DNA of 64,000 nt, taken from the NCBI RefSeq assembly GCF_036788415.1, contig NZ_DAIQNN010000001.1, positions 62,001 through 126,000 of the forward strand, given 5' to 3'. Source of the stretch: Rubrimonas sp036788415 (GTDB taxonomy: Bacteria; Pseudomonadota; Alphaproteobacteria; Rhodobacterales; Rhodobacteraceae). Position 1 is the stretch's first letter; every line of letters starts with the position of its first letter. Position numbers and translations under genes: made by a program. Of this stretch, positions 61,921 to 64,000 are shown in pieces. Below the pieces are notes generated by a model. That model searched no databases. It worked only from the letters and a program-made list of their open reading frames with translations, and was not told where the DNA came from.

Positions 61921-63156
61921 ATGGCGATGGCCGACACCGTCGGGTTGCGGGGATATGATTCGTATCGGGTGACGCTCGGCGACGAAATGCGCGGCGAGCG
62001 CGCGTCGCTTGGCAAATCCCTGCTCGACGTTCAGCGCGACCTGCGAATTCGCGCCGCCCACATCGACGCCATCGAGAATTGCGACCCCGACGGCATTCCC
62101 TACAAGGGCTTCGTCAGCGGCTATGTCCGCGCCTATGCGCGCTATCTCGGCATGGACGAGGACGTGGTTCTCGAGCGCTTCTGCGCCGAGTCCGGTTTCG
62201 CCCCCTCCGCCGCCGCGCCGTCCGGGCGCCGCGCGACCGGCGCGAAGGCGCCGGGGACGGTCGCAGGGCGGCGCGACGATTTGGACGCGGTGATCGCCGG
62301 CTCGCGGCTCGCCGCGGCGTCGCGGGCCGAGAGCATGAGCGTCGATTTCGGCTCGACGCTGCGCGGTCTGGGCTCGCTCGCCGTGCTCGCGGCCCTGATC
62401 GGCGGGCTCGGCTATGGCGGCTGGGCGCTCTTGCAGAACATCCAGCGAGTCGATTTCGCGCCGATTTCGCAACCGCCTGCGGCGCTCGCCGAGGCGCCGG
62501 ATCTCGGCGGGGCGCGGATCGCGCAGGCGGGGCTCGCGCGCGGAGGAGTTGGAGCGGCGCCCGCCATCGACGCCGAGGCGCTGGCGCGGCTCTACGCCGA
62601 TCAGGAGCGCGACCCGCCCCGGCTGGCCTTGCGCGACGGTCCGATCGCGGCGCTCGACCCCGCCCGCGCCGGCGTCTATGCGCCGCCGCCCGAGGTGGAG
62701 GCAACTGCGGAGGCCGATGTCGAGAGCGACGCCCAACCCGACGCGGCGGCGCTCGCTGCGGATGCTGAGGTCGTCGCCGGCGCGCCCGAGGCGGAGATCG
62801 TCGCGGCGGAGGCCGGACTTTCGCCCGAGACGCGCGGCCTGTCGCTCGTCTTCGCCGAGGAGGCGTGGGTGCGCGTCCGAGACGCCTCCGGCGCCGTGCT
62901 TCATGAAGGGCTGATGCCGGCCGGGCAGGCCTGGCGGGCGCCCGTCCGCACCGAGGGCCTGACCTTGCGCGCGGGCAATGCAGGGGGCGTGTTCGTCGAG
63001 ATCGACGGCGTGCGCTTCGGCCCGGTCGGCCGCTCCGGCGCGGTCGTCTCCAACCTCTCGCTGGCGCCGGAGGCGGTGAAGGCGGCCTTCGCGCCGGTCC
63101 CGCGCGGCCCGTCCGCCGGCGGCCCCGTCCGCAGCGCGAGCGCCGTCGCCCAATAG
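61921..63156 (+). CDS. rodZ: RodZ-like cell-shape protein with helix-turn-helix domain
   Basis: A 411-residue bitopic membrane protein. The N-terminal Xre-type helix-turn-helix (about 15-85) contains SLLDVQRDLRIRAAHIDAIE and GFVSGYVRAYARYLGMD, typical of RodZ. A single membrane helix lies near 143-165. The periplasmic part is low complexity, then ends in a DUF4115-like domain (LVFAEEAWVRVRDASG, LTLRAGNAGGVFVEIDG). RodZ links MreB to the elongasome; mreB is not in the window. It is followed by ispG after 81 bp. Confidence 0.92.
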   Translation: MAMADTVGLRGYDSYRVTLGDEMRGERASLGKSLLDVQRDLRIRAAHIDAIENCDPDGIPYKGFVSGYVRAYARYLGMDEDVVLERFCAESGFAPSAAAPSGRRATGAKAPGTVAGRRDDLDAVIAGSRLAAASRAESMSVDFGSTLRGLGSLAVLAALIGGLGYGGWALLQNIQRVDFAPISQPPAALAEAPDLGGARIAQAGLARGGVGAAPAIDAEALARLYADQERDPPRLALRDGPIAALDPARAGVYAPPPEVEATAEADVESDAQPDAAALAADAEVVAGAPEAEIVAAEAGLSPETRGLSLVFAEEAWVRVRDASGAVLHEGLMPAGQAWRAPVRTEGLTLRAGNAGGVFVEIDGVRFGPVGRSGAVVSNLSLAPEAVKAAFAPVPRGPSAGGPVRSASAVAQ

Positions 63157-63237
63157 CGCCCTGCGCCCCATCGCATCATCGACGGGCGGCCTTCGCTGCG
63201 ATATCTCCTGAGGCGCAATCAGCCTGAGGGGCGCGAG

Positions 63238-64000
63238 ATGAGCATTCGTCCGTGGCGCGACATCCATCGCCGCAAGAGCCGCAAGATCATGGTCGGCAAG
63301 GTTGCGGTCGGCGGCGACGCGCCGATCACCGTGCAGACGATGACCAACACGCTGACCCATGACGCGAAAGCCACCATCGCGCAGGTGCTCGCCTGCGCCG
63401 AGGCCGGCGCCGACATCGTCCGCGTCTCCTGCCCTGACCGCGAGTCGACGGCGGCGCTGGCGGAGATCGTGCGCGAAAGTCCGGTCCCGATCGTCGCGGA
63501 CATCCATTTCCACTACAAGCGCGCCATCGAGGCGGCCGAGGCGGGCGCCGCCTGCCTGCGGATCAACCCCGGCAACATCGGCGACGCGGCCCGCGTGCGC
63601 GAGGTCATCAAGGCCGCCCGCGACCATGGCTGCTCGATGCGCATCGGGGTGAACGCCGGCAGCCTCGAGCAGCACCTGCTCGACAAATACGCCGAGCCCT
63701 GCCCCGAGGCGATGGTCGAAAGCGCGCTGGAGCACGCCAAAATCCTGCAGGACAACGACTTTCACGAATTCAAGATCAGCGTGAAGGCCTCCGACGTGTT
63801 CCTGACCGCCGCCGCCTATCAGGCGCTCGCGGATGCGTGCGACCACCCGCTGCATCTGGGGGTGACCGAGTCGGGCAGCCTGAACGCCGGCACGGTGAAA
63901 TCCGCGATCGGGCTGGGCAATCTGTTGTGGATGGGCGTGGGCGACACGATCCGCGTCTCGCTGTCGGCGGACCCCGTCGAAGAGGTGCGCGTCGGCTTCG
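63238..64000 (+). CDS. ispG: 4-hydroxy-3-methylbut-2-en-1-yl diphosphate synthase IspG (5' part)
   Basis: The first 254 residues of IspG, cut by the window end. IspG makes HMBPP in the methylerythritol phosphate isoprenoid pathway. The TIM-barrel domain is clear: VAVGGDAPITVQTMTNTLT, DIVRVSCPDRESTAAL, LRINPGNIG, MRIGVNAGSLE and LHLGVTESG. The cysteines holding the [4Fe-4S] cluster are in the missing C-terminal part. Confidence 0.95.
   Translation, partial: MSIRPWRDIHRRKSRKIMVGKVAVGGDAPITVQTMTNTLTHDAKATIAQVLACAEAGADIVRVSCPDRESTAALAEIVRESPVPIVADIHFHYKRAIEAAEAGAACLRINPGNIGDAARVREVIKAARDHGCSMRIGVNAGSLEQHLLDKYAEPCPEAMVESALEHAKILQDNDFHEFKISVKASDVFLTAAAYQALADACDHPLHLGVTESGSLNAGTVKSAIGLGNLLWMGVGDTIRVSLSADPVEEVRVGF

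Noticed and set aside
1..64000. CRISPR arrays, insertion sequences, prophage genes and rho-independent terminators
   Set aside because: No regularly spaced repeats, transposase or phage motifs were seen, and no GC hairpin followed by a T run stood out.

Overview
The window is a GC-rich stretch (well above 70% by eye) of what looks like an alphaproteobacterial chromosome, most likely Rhodobacterales or a close relative. This is an inference from gene content: a class I lysyl-tRNA synthetase, a divergent regB/senC pair, addAB, olsB, an nrdR-ribD pair, and hup genes in an order close to the one I recall for Rhodobacter capsulatus. Genes are packed tightly. ATGA, GTGA or TGATG start/stop overlaps are common, and most convergent gene ends lie only 5-16 bp apart. 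I see no rRNA, insertion sequence, phage or CRISPR array, and only one tRNA.

Layout. (1) 1-7.5 kb: the 3' part of a reducing type I polyketide synthase, translationally coupled to a PLP-dependent alpha-oxoamine synthase. The PKS has no thioesterase, so the PLP enzyme probably releases the chain as an amino-ketone. (2) 7.5-13.4 kb, minus strand: a nine-function [NiFe]-hydrogenase maturation and regulation operon, hupD-hupF-hupG-hupH-hupJ (rubredoxin/HybE fusion)-hupK-hypA-hupR. The structural genes and hypBCDEF are absent from the window. (3) 13.7-25.5 kb: general metabolism, including an epimerase-like SDR protein, an alpha/beta hydrolase, OlsB, MsrB, a HAD phosphatase, a THUMP RNA methyltransferase, a four-gene BMP-type nucleoside/sugar ABC importer, NadD and a PBP4-type DD-peptidase. 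(4) 25.5-27.9 kb: an lrgAB-tetR block with lower GC, bounded on both sides by unusually long non-coding stretches, probably acquired. (5) 27.9-43 kb: TerB, LysS, two uncharacterised envelope proteins, tRNA-Lys(UUU), HisD, a CLC transporter, ParC, a minus-strand ald-thioesterase-solute-binding-protein-amidase set facing an Lrp-type regulator, and HemB. (6) 43.2-57 kb: NrdR and RibD, then a long minus-strand run reading regB, PAS sensor protein, tsaE, amgK, murU, addB, addA. (7) 57-64 kb: SenC, a degenerate ABC exporter coupled to a cyclic-nucleotide-binding protein, a DUF1295 membrane protein, RodZ and the start of ispG.

The points most worth attention are the ABC exporter homologue whose nucleotide-binding motifs are all degraded and which is coupled to a cNMP-binding protein, the PAS/HisKA protein with no kinase ATPase domain, the hydrogenase accessory operon without its enzyme, the PKS/oxoamine synthase pair, and the lrgAB-tetR island. 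All gene names come from reading motifs and gene order; no database search was run.
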